Assembly (NCBI GenBank): GCA_022539475.1
Contig: VCMS01000015.1
Coordinates: 186,001-250,000, forward strand
Origin: Gracilaria domingensis
Lineage: Eukaryota; Rhodophyta; Florideophyceae; Gracilariales; Gracilariaceae
Length of the DNA stretch: 64,000 nucleotides
Reading direction: 5' to 3'
Shown in pieces: positions 42,488-53,685 of this stretch. Every line of letters begins with the position of its first letter. Position 1 is the first letter of the stretch. The position numbers were made by a program, and so were the translations under genes. A model generated the notes under the pieces. The model did no database searches. It had not been told where the DNA came from and saw only the letters and a list, made by a program, of their open reading frames with translations.

Positions 42488-45400
42488 TCAAAGACCGAGT
42501 ATCTTCTTTGCCTTCTTAGCCAATGCTTGGGGAGTAGTTTTGCGGCGCAGTAAACGTGTCACCATGACTGGCACGTCTTTGTACATTTGTGTGAGTGGTT
42601 CCAGAGTATCTTCGTCCTTGCTGAGACCCTTCCAGCGAACATGAACAAATATTCCATCTTTGTTCTCCAGCAGTTTCAGTAAACGGGAAACCGGCATACC
42701 TGTTTCAGATGTAAGCACATGCGACATGATAGCCTCCTTGTTGAGCGAGGCGTCGTGATAGAACTTCAAGCGAGAGCCATGTACATCATCTACCATACCG
42801 TTGCGTAGATCTTCTACTTGGAAAACATAGTCTGAAAGCGCTTTAACAATTCGTCTGGGGCCGCGCCAACGCAGCGCCAGCTTCTCGCCGGCGTGGAAGT
42901 CCTCACGAGCCACTAGAACAAAGTCACCCTTCTCGAAATTCGGTAGTTTGCCTTTGGAAGCGCGAAACCGAGAGAGTGCGCGATTCTTCTGCAGCGCCGT
43001 ATGCACCAACGGGTGCAGCGCAGCAACTTTCACCCTGAGAGCGTCAATGTTCACGCACTTTTCCAACAGTGCTTCGGTTACAGTCATCGCTTCGGTGGTG
43101 GTGGTGCGGAGAAAGGTTGAGATGGGAGGGGTCGGTTCCAGGCCAAGAAAAGCCGTAATGGGGGCGATGTTGTTGCGCTGAGGTGAGGGTGCGTTGTTCA
43201 GAACGCTTTGTATGACAGGTAGAAGGTCCGGCCACTCCGAGAAGTCCATCTGATATTCGGAGACCAGAGCGCGAAAGGTGCGAATTACTTCCTTTCCGAG
43301 GCGTTCTACTGCTCCGTTGCTCCAGGGCGTGTAGGGCAACGTGAAATGATGCGGAACACGAAGGCCTTTCGTAACCATGCGCACGGTCTCGTTTCGAAAG
43401 TGTGTAGGGCCATCGGACATTAGTCCTTGGGGAACGTTAAAGGCCGCGCACCAGTCCACGATTGCTAGAGCGGCGTTCTCGGCAGAAGTCCCGGGTGTTG
43501 CGAAGAACCACTTGTAGTCCGAATGATCGTCTCTGAGCATCAGAATGTACTTGAAGCCTGCTTGGCTCGGCCCGATTTCAATATAATCAAACTGGAGCAG
43601 GTCATTCGCTTTCGTGCCGTGTAATGCAGGCCCGAATGGGCGCGGGACTTTCTCTCCGCCAAGAGTTGAGATGCAATGGATGCATCCCTTCACGAAAAGG
43701 TGCACGTCGTTGGGGAGGGTGCTCCAGTGATAGTACTTGCTCAAGGTGCTCAGAGTCGTCTGCCTACCACGGTGTCCGGCTGGTCCGGTGTGTGCAATGA
43801 TGCAAAGACGGAGTTGAAGATCCTCCGAGGCATCTGGTATCCAAATTGCGCCGGCTGAGGTTTGCCACAGACCCTCCGAAATGACCAAATGCTTGGGGCG
43901 ATGATTAGTATTGCGTTTTTGTTGTTCGGCAACTTCGATGGTGGATGGCCAACAAAATTCGTCTGCATTTGATGACGGCAAAACGGGGATCTTGACCAGA
44001 CGACGGACAGTAGGTGGAGCGCACCAGCGAGTCATCATGTCGGTCCACACATTGTCGAGGCCACTGATGTGGAAGCAGAGGTACGAGTAGGCGCTAAGGC
44101 GCACAGCCCAGCGGAGAACTTTCCGAATCGATGACTGACTGAGATCTGGGAGGAGCGATAGAGGGTCAAACAAAAACACCAAGTTGTTGTGATCAGTGAA
44201 GAGGTCAAATCCGGCAGCTGTGGCTGCCAACCAGTGCATGCGCTCGACAGTGGCCATGATGGCGAAACCTTCTTTCTCGAGAGTCGACCAGCCGAGTTGG
44301 GTTGAATTGAAACGCCCAGAACAAAACGCAAGCGGAGTGTGGCGCTGTTCGCTATGTGGCTTCGCAAGGTCTTCGTACGGCACTTGTGTCACAATACCAG
44401 ACCAGTGAGTATCAGAAGCATCGGTGTAGATGCAGAGGCGTTGCTCTTTGTCCCGATGAGCGAGCGTCACGGTTTGGGCGAGTGCTTTTTTGCAGTTTTC
44501 GAAGGCGCTGCTCTCATGTTCGCCCCATCCTAGGGAGTTCAACTGAACTGCTGCCACAGCGCGTTTGGTCCGCTTTCCAACTTGATCGTAAACGCGTTCC
44601 AGGAATTCATGCAGCGGGGAGATCAATTCAGTAAAACTTGGGATAGCGGTCTTCACCCACTGCATTGCGCACACAAACTGCTGCAGGTGTGCGCCGGTTG
44701 TCGGTGGCTCCATGTTCACCAAGCCATCCAGCTGTCGCGGATCGTAGCGGACTCCATCGGCAGATACAATGCGACCACACCAACGAATTGACTTAGCAAA
44801 CAGTATGCACTTTCGGGGGTGCAAGCGAATGCAATAGTGAGCACAGGTGCGAAAAAGAAGGCGGATGCCATCCAAAAGTCCTGCGATGCTGTGACTGTGC
44901 AGCAGTATGTCATCAAGCCAATATAGTAGCTGACGTAGCAAGTCTTTGGGGAAGACATTGGCCAGTGCCGACTGCAGATGAGTTGTAGCATTGGTGGTGC
45001 CATGGAGCACCCTGGTTGGAGAGAAGACACCGTCAGGCGTAATCAAAGACTGGAGTTCTTGAGAGTCCTTATCCAGAGGAAATTGCCAGTAGCCGTGTGA
45101 GAGGTCAAACGAGGCGAAGAAACGCGATTTCGCCAACTTCAGAAGCTCCTGTTCGATGTTCGGCATGGGGTACTGATGCTTCACAGTGTACTGGTTGACA
45201 GGGCGGAGGTCTACTGTGAAGCGGAATCGGGCTGCTCCCGGCTTCGGGACGATGAGAGGGGCTGACGCCCAGGGTGAGGAAGGATTGGGGTAGGCCATGC
45301 CCGCTTGTATAAGCTCAGTGACGAAACCGTCCAGAAATTTGCGCTGCTCTTGTGAGTACTTGCGCAAGCGAACTCGGACCGGGCGAGCGTCAGGAGTCAG

Positions 45401-47221
45401 AGAAATCTTCAGAGGTGCGACCTTGGCAGCGGGGCCAGAAGAGAGGGATGTCCGAAAGATGTTGAGGTTCTCCTGGACAATCTGTTTCAATGTGCATGCG
45501 TGCTCTTCAGGAAGGCTGTTTGCCACGGCACTGGCAACCATGCCAGTGACTGCTTCGCAAATGTCGCTCTCTTGGTCGGCGTCAACAGGGTCAAGGAGTG
45601 CTGGGTCAGGAAAAGGGTCCTCGTCACGACGGGCGGTGTCGTAGACAACTCGGGGCCGATCGGCTGATGATGGCGATGTACTGGCGGATAGGGCGTTCAT
45701 GCGAGCTATCATTAGACGACTGACGTAACCCTTGGTCGAGTGTGAGGTTGGGTTTCCAACGTCAGAACAGTCCGCGCCATTGAGGGAAAACCTGTTGTTG
45801 TCCAAAAGCGTATGGGTGTCTACACGTAGGTGCTGCAGGACGGGTCTCCCGATGAGGAGGTGTTCACATGCTAAATCATCGTCAGCTACCAAGAAGGAGA
45901 TGTTCATGAGGGCGAGGTTTCCAGACGCCAGGTGGAGGATTGTGCGAGGCACAGTCCATGTCCGCGAGAAAGAAAACATCTGCGCTCTGTCCTGATGCTC
46001 TTTTTTCAAAGCGACTGCTAAAGACACCTTCTGAATGGCAGAGATCTTTCCGATCCCTTTGATAGCAGCATCCTCGGCCAGCCGTGGTGAGACGATACTA
46101 TCATCGCTGCCATCGTCGCAGCGCCCAGTCGAATCGATGGATGTGATTCCATCTGAGACCGTCACATAGCAAGCCGGCAAGGCATTCTGCTGAGAAGGTT
46201 GTAGTCGAGCAACGACACCGGAGTTGTTCCGCTTGGCCTTTTGCCCGCGTGTGGACCGCGAGGGACCATCGGCGGCCTTCCGTGCTGCGAGTTCGGACTT
46301 CAGATCTTCCTTTTCGGCCGCTGTGGCCTTGGGACAGTCATCAATCCAATGACGGGCGCCCTCAGCTTTGCAAGGCGGATGCGGGCAAGGCGGTTGTCGT
46401 TTCCCTTTCTGGTTGGTTGGTTTCGCTGTAGCATCTGTGTTTTCAGATGAAGATTCGGCCCCCATTCTGTTGCGAGTTGTACTTGCATTGCTGTTAACCC
46501 GGTTTTGCGTCTTGGATGAACGTGCCCGGGGCGGTGGACCCGTGTCAACAATTTGAAAAGCTTCAGCGACTGTGAGTGCGTGCTTCATAAATCCCTTGAA
46601 GTCCTTCCGGAGCGGTGCGTAAACCAGTTCTAGATCGCTTTCCAGGCGTTGTTGCAGAGATCTAGGCTTCACAGCTGATACGATGTGTCTAACGGCGAGT
46701 TTAGAGTGGTCCTTTGCCACCCATGACAAGCCATTACGACGAAGGATGGACACATATGAAGTGAATAAGCTTTTCATTCGCGAGCGGGAGGAGTTGTCGG
46801 ACATATCCATTGTGAGCTCCTGCCGAACCACTGCGTCGATCTCTGCTCCAGTCATCGTGTCCTTGTCCTCTTCAGCTTCAGATTCCAAGTATAGACGAAG
46901 TTTGGCGTCGGTCAGATCTTTTGGGTCTTTGACGCCTGGAATGTATTCCAATTCGATGCAAGACTCGAGCCATTCGGAGTCAACACAGTAGCTGAGGTTG
47001 ACAGGTCGGACTGGTTCGGTTGTGGTTGAGTCGACAACTGCCAGTTGTAGTGCCCTAGCGGTGACTTCTTTGACATACTGGTCGTATTGGCTTAGAAACA
47101 CTCGAATGGACTTGGGGTTGGTGTTTGTCAGTCGTGGATGACTGAGAGAAAAAGAGACAGATGTCGGCTGCTGCAAGACAGTATTGTCTCCGTGAAGTGT
47201 TGGCGTTGATGCCGACGCCAT
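42488..47221 (-). mobile_element. Element D gag-pol polyprotein
   Basis: A single frame of 1577 codons from ATG 47221. In order it has a gag domain, a CPHPPCKAEGARHWIDDCP zinc knuckle, a retropepsin-like region, and a reverse transcriptase with RFTVDLRPVNQ and YWLDDILLHS. RNase H (CIYTDASDTHWSG) and integrase with its zinc-binding part (HTGPAGHRGR ... CIHCIS) follow. The integrase core has DYIEIG and PWSNGAVERLGKE. A chromodomain-like tail (FVHVRWKGLSKDEDTLEP) closes it. The chromodomain-like end suggests the chromovirus type. Gag and pol share one frame with no shift needed. Confidence 0.92.
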
Positions 47222-47268
47222 GATCAAACAGAAAATGCGATACAACCGTTAGTATCGGCAGTGATCAC

Positions 47269-47559
47269 TGTGCGCTTCGGTCGTAAGCGCAAGATGGTGG
47301 AGTGAAAGGTGTGGAGTTTGATGCCTCCGGTGTACTCGGGAGGCGCTGCAGCGAGGCGTTAAGTTCGCCGCAGCTCGAGAACGAGCACGGCTTGAGGTCC
47401 ACGCAAATCTACAGTGACACCCAGAGATGCGTCTCTGAGTGACGTGGACGCACGAAGGTGATGCATGCCTCGCGCTGTGCGTGGGTGGCACTCAATCTAA
47501 ACTCCTAAATGACTATCTGCGTAGTGTGTCTACCAAGTGGCTGAGTAACGGCCACTACA
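47269..47559 (-). repeat. 5' LTR of element D
   Basis: A 291-bp repeat nearly identical to 42187-42477 and followed by the second copy of the 5-bp duplication CACCG. It is upstream of the gag-pol frame on the minus strand. Confidence 0.92.
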
Positions 47560-47564
47560 CACCG

Positions 47565-48690
47565 AGAGGAACTGAACTGCAGCCAAAGTTTTCGGCCCTC
47601 TGAATGTCATACACGTTATGTTCATGACATTCTGCATGGTGAATAAAGGGGGTCCACTTTCACGGAGAACCAACACCCAGTGAAGTCATAATGACGTTAC
47701 ATCATGACCATGCAGTATACTGATCTAGCTCTCCTGATATCTTGAGGACCATCGTAGCTTACAGTCTGCAGGCTTGAGACTGGAAGAGGCACCCGAAAAA
47801 GGCAAGATCTTCGAGATCTGTTCGCTTGCACTTGTCACACGATTGGATGGTTCGGTTTCCGTCATATAATAATAGAGAATCTATTATTTATTACCTAAGG
47901 GATAGACTGGGTAATTCTCGCTGGCGTGATTGTTGCAGCAAATCTCTCGGTTTTATGAAGGGCAATTGCTATAGAATCCAACGTATCCGAAATATTTGGA
48001 CCGTTTTCATCGATGTGAGACGTTAACTTTTTGCCTTCCATTACTTCACTGTTGTGCCTCAACATAGTAATCGCAAGGATAGCTTTATTGGAACCAATGT
48101 AGTACTAAGAACCACGAGTTTGTATCTGCATAACGGCTCCGATTGCACCATCTTCCAGTTGTGATCATCGAAAAGCCCAATACTTCTGGCTCTCAGTTTC
48201 GCTCCAATATAACCCCATCCAGATTCAACCATTGCTGTCCACTTTCTGATGGTTATTTAGGTGGGAGAAAGTATTTGGATAAGAAGTATCATATTCCCAG
48301 GGAGCTAGTAGTCCGTACAAAATGCTCGCATCAGAATTCCAATTACATTAGCTCTACCCGGGGATGGGATTCAGAGCGCAGATGCCATGGATCGGGAGTC
48401 GTTCGCACGAGTAGTCAACTGACGGCCAATCGACACCATGACATTCACTTGTCCCCCAAACGTCCGATCCAAATAAATTCTCTTCTCTGGTATCTTTGAA
48501 ATATCATGAGTAGGATGTCAGACACGGACCTGTTTGTTTTACTCCTCCATAGTCCACAGGCTCTTGAGTAGGAAAAAAGGCTCCAACATTTTCAGTTATT
48601 TCTTTGTCCAAAAAGCATTTCATAGTCCCCTTGATCCTCCTTTTTCTCCCCTTGAGAGCAACCAGAGAGGCTCAAGACCAGAAGCATGAC
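47565..48690. other. Intergenic stretch
   Basis: Only weak open frames (for example 48143-48499) with no recognisable product. AT-rich repeats such as ATAATAATAGAG lie near 47870. No transposon ends were seen. Confidence 0.45.
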
Positions 48691-48699
48691 TATAAAAGC
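48691..48699 (+). promoter_or_regulatory. TATA box of the small secreted protein gene
   Basis: TATAAAAGC, in the context CTATAAAAG, lies 134 bp before the ATG at 48825. Confidence 0.6.
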
Positions 48700-48824
48700 A
48701 GAGCTTCCTTTCTAACTTTGCTTCCCTCTCCCCCAATCAAGCAAATCAAAGAGATAACCACGACGAGACTCGACCACTCTACCTCTCGATTGAGCAACTG
48801 CAATCGACACTCATCCTCCGCAAA

Positions 48825-49181
48825 ATGGTCGTCTATCATGCCAAGGCAATCTTGATCGCTGCAATCTCTCTCATTTCGATTCACTCCGTCTGTGCGTGGG
48901 CACCAGGAGAATGTCACAAGGCAGGAGCAACTGCTGCCCGTTGTTGTGTGCATGAGGCATATTGGTGTCACAATGGAAACCAAAACGGGCGTAATCACTG
49001 CCATTACTGTCAGGAGGAGTGCATCAAGGTTCCCTCAGGTAATATATGCGTCTTGGGAGGCATTTGGCCTTCCAGATATGACAAGTGCTTCCCTGGTATC
49101 GAATGGTTCAAGACCTGCTCACTGATCAATAACGACCCTTCCCTAGGGGGTGTTCCATGGAGCGAAATCGATAGACAGTAA
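48825..49181 (+). CDS. Small secreted cysteine-rich protein, unknown family
   Basis: Encodes 118 residues. The N-terminus (MVVYHAKAILIAAISLISIH) is a clear signal peptide, with cleavage likely near VCAWA. The mature part of about 92 residues has ten cysteines, including CC and YWC, HCHYC and EEC clusters in its first half, which points to several disulfides. There is no membrane segment or anchor. The start is supported by the ATG with an A/C-rich leader and a TATA box 134 bp upstream. The gene is intronless. I do not recognise the family. By size and cysteine density it could be a defence, signalling or wall protein, but this is conjecture. It lies 1.1 kb from the convergently oriented GH16 gene. 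Confidence 0.75.
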   Translation: MVVYHAKAILIAAISLISIHSVCAWAPGECHKAGATAARCCVHEAYWCHNGNQNGRNHCHYCQEECIKVPSGNICVLGGIWPSRYDKCFPGIEWFKTCSLINNDPSLGGVPWSEIDRQ

Positions 49182-50292
49182 ACCGCGCGGTCTATCAGTC
49201 CATCATCGGCTGCGAAACCCCCTGCAGTCGCACCAGTGAAGTTTTGGATGCTGCCGCAGCTCGCTTGCTAGGCAGTAATCGATAAAATAGGACGATGATT
49301 TTGGACGAAGGGAGAAATAGCTTTGAACGGATATGTATCATTCCGGAGTTTCACCGGTGACTGGGAGCCATGGGACCCAGTCGCATGTGAGCCTTCGGAC
49401 GCACTCTGTGAAGAAGTAATTTGCTAAGGGCGAAGCGCCCAAGTTTAGTTAGAGCTGTCAGAGCTACTTGTGATTTTTCCTACATGATCTATAAGAATGA
49501 CTTCGTTGTAGAATCGTTAAACTTATGTCCCCTTGGCTCAAGCAGAGCTGAACCTTGTACGACACTTTGCCATTCCGAACAAAGCCTGATTTCCAAAAAT
49601 CAAAGGGAGGTAAGGGCAGGGCCGTATTTGTGATAGCTATTTTGCCAAATGATAGAGATCGACAGACTGCTTTAGCAGAACGACTAGTTATCATCCTATT
49701 TTTTTCTTATTTTTAGAGCGTTGTGACTAGTCGATTTGCCATTTTGTTGACTAGTGACTACTCAATTTACTATTTTGATAGTCACAAATACGCCCCTGAT
49801 CTTGATGCTAGTAACAGTAGTTTCTGTCTTCTTCTTGAACACAAGATCACAAATTAGGAAACCCCCAGTGGTGGGGACCGCAAATACCAAAAGAGAATTC
49901 TGCGATGAGTGCTGTTCCGTGAATACTAATCAAAACATTTTTAAATATCCGGAAGTAATAAAAAAAGGTTTAAAGGTGTAACCACGAAAATAAAAATAAT
50001 TCATAACCGAAATATGAAACCAAAAAGCTTTCAGAACTACTATACTATACTTTCCCAAATACATGACAGAACGCCAGCCAGGAGTAATAAGAAGAACACC
50101 AATCCATGGAACACGTACTTGCCTAACGTCTCCGATTATTCATCATCCTGTCACGCATCCTCCTCATTCGATCCCGCATCCTCTTGATTGCGCTGTTTTT
50201 CCTGTTGCCGTGATCAAGAACAGACCAAGTAGAGAGTCAGAATTTTGCTGCGAGCATTTTTTAGATAATACAAAAGTTCAAGGCGTCATTAC
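49182..50292. other. Intergenic stretch with a short hAT-family repeat
   Basis: Contains the 182-bp repeat at 49617-49798, otherwise AT-rich sequence after about 49.86 kb. Small open frames here have no recognisable product. Confidence 0.5.
49617..49798. repeat. Short hAT-family MITE
   Basis: Starts CAGGGCCGTATTTGTGAT and ends with the inverse of CAGGGGCGTATTTGTGAC, the same ends as the 1146-bp element at 28665-29810. At 182 bp it is a miniature member. No 8-bp duplication is visible at the flanks, so it may be old or rearranged. Confidence 0.6.
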
Positions 50293-51234
50293 TTACAATT
50301 GCCAGGTGCGAATGTACATCACCTCGAAGTCGTCAAACGGATCATTGCGAAGGGGGTCTCCAATCCAATTGAAGTACTCTCGATCGAACTGAACACGCAT
50401 CTTCGCGTTTCGAAACTCGCCACCATGATCAAACTCTCTCACCAGCGTGTCGTTAAGATACCAACACACCTTGTTCTTGGTCCATAGTAGTCCGGTCTTG
50501 ATATACTGCTGCCTGCTCAAATCTTGATCCAACACCACGAATTTCGAATTTTCATGATCGGTTCTTTGATTACCGCGTCTCTCAAACGTATGTACGTTCA
50601 TGAGAAACTGATTGGCCAAAGGTAAGCGTCGGCGACCGTCAAGGTTCGTGCTCGTGCTGTACTCAAACACGTCTATCTCACGTTCTCTTCCTCCTCGTTC
50701 CTTGAGCCAGAATGCACTAGAAAGCCCCGAGTCTCCCAGTTTAACCACGGCCTCAAAGTAACCATACGTGATCTCTTCTTTGCTTCTCACAAAGGAGCCG
50801 GTATAGAAGCGGCGACCTGTTCTCATTCTCTCTTCGATCTCTCTTCGGTGGCGTTGACCAAACGCTTGAAGAAAGCCTGACGTGGGAGTGTTGTGCTGAC
50901 GCGCCCTTAGAACCATGGACCTGCCGTCGTACGTGACATTGTTCTTATCAAACACGGCAGGGAAGCGGCCTTGCCAATGATTATCGGTTGTCCATCGATC
51001 AAGCTGATCCATTGGAACTCTCTCGCGGGCGCTCTCTGTGTTGAACTCGGAGGAAAAATTGTATTGCTTCACCCATTGCATATTAGCCGGCGCCTGCCTC
51101 ACAATATAGCTCGGTGGCGGATCTTCATGTCCACTAATAAGATCCGGAACCACAGTAACTTCTGGGAGAGCCATTGTTACTGGAAATTCTCTCCTATCTC
51201 TCCATCTAGGAGGAAATGGTCGTCTTGCATTCAT
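50293..51234 (-). CDS. GH16 family glycoside hydrolase
   Basis: Encodes 313 residues of the GH16 family, whose red-algal members act on galactans such as agar and carrageenan or related glycans. The core is present: a YTGSFVRSKEEITYGYFEA strand pair, SGLSSAFWL, and the catalytic motif EIDVFE (nucleophile Glu, assisting Asp, acid/base Glu of ExDxxE). It ends with the family's closing strand (DPFDDFEVMYIRTWQ). The N-terminus (MNARRPFPPRWRDRREF) is basic and not an obvious signal peptide. A TATATAAA box lies about 100 bp upstream (51331-51338). The stop codon is embedded in a perfect splice-donor-like GTAAGTAA, so a further 3' exon cannot be excluded. Substrate is not assignable; remodelling of the wall galactan is the likely role. 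Confidence 0.85.
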   Translation of the reverse strand: MNARRPFPPRWRDRREFPVTMALPEVTVVPDLISGHEDPPPSYIVRQAPANMQWVKQYNFSSEFNTESARERVPMDQLDRWTTDNHWQGRFPAVFDKNNVTYDGRSMVLRARQHNTPTSGFLQAFGQRHRREIEERMRTGRRFYTGSFVRSKEEITYGYFEAVVKLGDSGLSSAFWLKERGGREREIDVFEYSTSTNLDGRRRLPLANQFLMNVHTFERRGNQRTDHENSKFVVLDQDLSRQQYIKTGLLWTKNKVCWYLNDTLVREFDHGGEFRNAKMRVQFDREYFNWIGDPLRNDPFDDFEVMYIRTWQL

Positions 51235-51330
51235 TGGGAGATTTGGATGAAACTTGACGAGAAGTTATGAGTTACAACACCGCACATTGAGATGACACAG
51301 ATTAACCGCTCATCAGAGAGGAACCAAAGG

Positions 51331-51338
51331 TTTATATA
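51331..51338 (-). promoter_or_regulatory. TATA box of the GH16 gene
   Basis: TATATAAA on the minus strand, about 97 bp before the ATG at 51234. Confidence 0.55.
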
Positions 51339-51339
51339 C

Positions 51340-53580
51340 TAAAGCATCGCGGTCATAAGGATTTGAATAAACGACGTGACTGGGCCGTGGATTGTGGTGC
51401 TAACATGAGGGAAACTAAGCTCATTCGTAATGCTCTACGTTATGTGTATGGTCGATAGACCAATCTTTCATTACCTTCTTGTTAAGGGGCCTCGAAATTC
51501 GATGAACTATAGGGTCCCTGAAGGGACATGCAGATTCTTGAGTTCCACTGTTACGCAAGTATTAACTCGATTCCAGGAGAAATTGGAATTGTGGGCCAAA
51601 TGAGCTCAGGTTTTTCCAATTCATATTGCCCTTTGTGCTAGTCTTTGTGCTCTCACGACAACTGCCTTATTCCCTCGGAGGTAGAAACTAGACTTGACGA
51701 AAGTACAGTGCGTATACACCATATTTCTCCATTTGCCCCGACCAAATCAAGAAATTCAGATTCTGTCCCGAGAACCACGCAACCGAAAAGGGCATTCATG
51801 ACGCAATACAACGGCTCTCACATGAGCCATTCCCGGGCCGTACGCTTGGCGCATGACAATCGTTAATCGAGTAATGGGTGATGACGCACATGGACGGCCT
51901 CATTTGAATGCTCTTGAGAGAAGACATCAAGATGCATAACAACAACTATTATTTGGCAAAATAGCCAGTCACAAATACGGCCCTGGCACTGACAAATTTT
52001 GTCTTTACCGAAAAAGCCGGAATTCAAAGATTGTTACGAGACTTCTTAGTAATTTAGAGTTTAGAGAAAATTTGTAAATTTATTAACCTGACTAATGAAT
52101 GTGATTGATTTACATTTTTCTTTTGAGGACTATGACTTTTGGACCAGCTCCAAATTTTAGTTAAAAATACGGCCCTGTAGAACCTTGCCAGCAAAGGGAC
52201 TCTATTTAGTACATAAAAATTGTTTTGCACCTCAATACGGCTTGCACTACATTGATACAAAATTAGTTTTATTTACCTTTAATGAAATATAAAAAAACAA
52301 GCATTTGTGCCTATTTATGACATTGCAAGCGATTTAAAGTACGGTTCTAAGAGCAATGACGTGGAAATGTCCTTGCCATCGGCATCCGTACTAGGTTCTA
52401 GACAAGCCAATCTTGTCCTGTTGTTTTGATACAGCGAACGATGCGGAGTAACATTTCATACTTCGTGCTGCTAGAAAGCCATATCTCCGGGAACCATGCT
52501 GGCGAATGGCAGACCATATCGCTGGCCCCCAGATTCAGTCAATGTAGCCCATGCTGCAAGTAGAAGAGCACAGGTATCTGGCAACGGCGCAACATCCACT
52601 ACGATCACGTCCGTGCAAATCGTCATCAATCATCTCCTCAAATCTAGGCCGGGTACGAACCCCATCATCACCTGTTTCGGGACACTTCCCATCTTCGCGG
52701 CAAATCACATATAGAACGTAGATATGCCTTAGACATGGCTCATTGATTCGCCGCCGTCTAGGCATAACACGTCTAGGGTCAAAAGTACCATCGTGCACAA
52801 TTGGTTCCAATTGTGATCCACATGAGAATTGCTCGACCGGTGATTCCGTTCACGAGCAGGAAGTTCATGCAAGAAGGACTCAAACGACGTTACGCATTGA
52901 TGACGCTTTCGAGGTTTGTTAGCTTTCTCTCGACTCTGGGCGTTGTCCAGGATGTGCCTCCCACAATTCCAATCATGCGGAACAAAAATGAAAAAAGAAT
53001 ACTGTAGAAGCAAATCAAAAGCTTTTTGACATATAAACACGAAAGAAAAAAGGGTCATGTCTTTATACCACCGGCCTTCATGAACATCCATCCCCACCAT
53101 GATTCAGAACACAAATCGTACACATTCATATCAATCACTTTTACAAACATTATGTCTTATAGAATTTGCTCTCGTGCAAACTGGTATACTTGGGGGCATT
53201 TGTGTTCAGTACAGTGACTCCTACCCTTCTTCACGACACAGATCGGCTTTTATTTGCGCTCTGGGTCGAACAGCTCTTCTGAGAGTCAACGATACACTCG
53301 TTGGAGATATGTCATGAAAGGAAGATGAGATGGACATCGGCCGACATAATACCGCCGAAAGCAGTATTCTGTTCTGCTCAAGTAGAACGAGGAGTGGAAC
53401 CGAAAGAGTGCAGCAGGTGTCAAGGCCAGTCATACTGGTGATAACTGGTCTACTGGGTGAATGCGTCAATTTATATAGTCTCCAACGAAAGAACTTTCCA
53501 GTGAGGGAAAGCAACGATATCTCAACAGAACGGCTACTCCAAACACGTTGGCGAGACCCTCGTCCATCATCTGTAACGCA
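51340..53580. other. Intergenic stretch with hAT-family repeat ends
   Basis: Two right-type hAT-family ends occur, GTCACAAATACGGCCCTG ending at 51985 and AAAATACGGCCCTG ending at 52177. A possible degenerate left partner (GGGCCGTACGC near 51836) is present. The remaining sequence has only short frames without recognisable product. Confidence 0.45.
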
Positions 53581-53589
53581 GAGAGACGC

Positions 53590-53597
53590 TATAAAAG
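53590..53597 (+). promoter_or_regulatory. TATA box of the VWA-domain gene
   Basis: TATAAAAG in the context GACGCTATAAAAG, 96 bp before the ATG at 53686. Confidence 0.65.
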
Positions 53598-53685
53598 AAA
53601 TGAATTAAGTGGTCTTCTTCTCGTCCTTCGTATTCGAATCAAGTCAACTTAATCGGAAGTACCACTCTGTTCGAGGATCACCATA

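Larger units (their letters stand above)
42187..47559 (-). mobile_element. Whole-looking, young Gypsy-type LTR element D
   Basis: A 5373-bp element with LTRs of 291 bp (42187-42477 and 47269-47559) that differ at only about two positions by eye. It is flanked by a 5-bp duplication CACCG (42182-42186 and 47560-47564). A purine tract (GAAGAAGGGGAG on the minus strand) abuts the 3' LTR at 42478-42489. One continuous minus-strand gag-pol frame fills the interior. It looks whole and recent. The primer-binding site was not recognised. Its pol is closest in style to fossil A. Confidence 0.92.

Noticed and set aside
48143-48499. 118-codon frame
   Set aside because: No signal, domain or composition bias; Ser/His/Arg-rich random-looking sequence.
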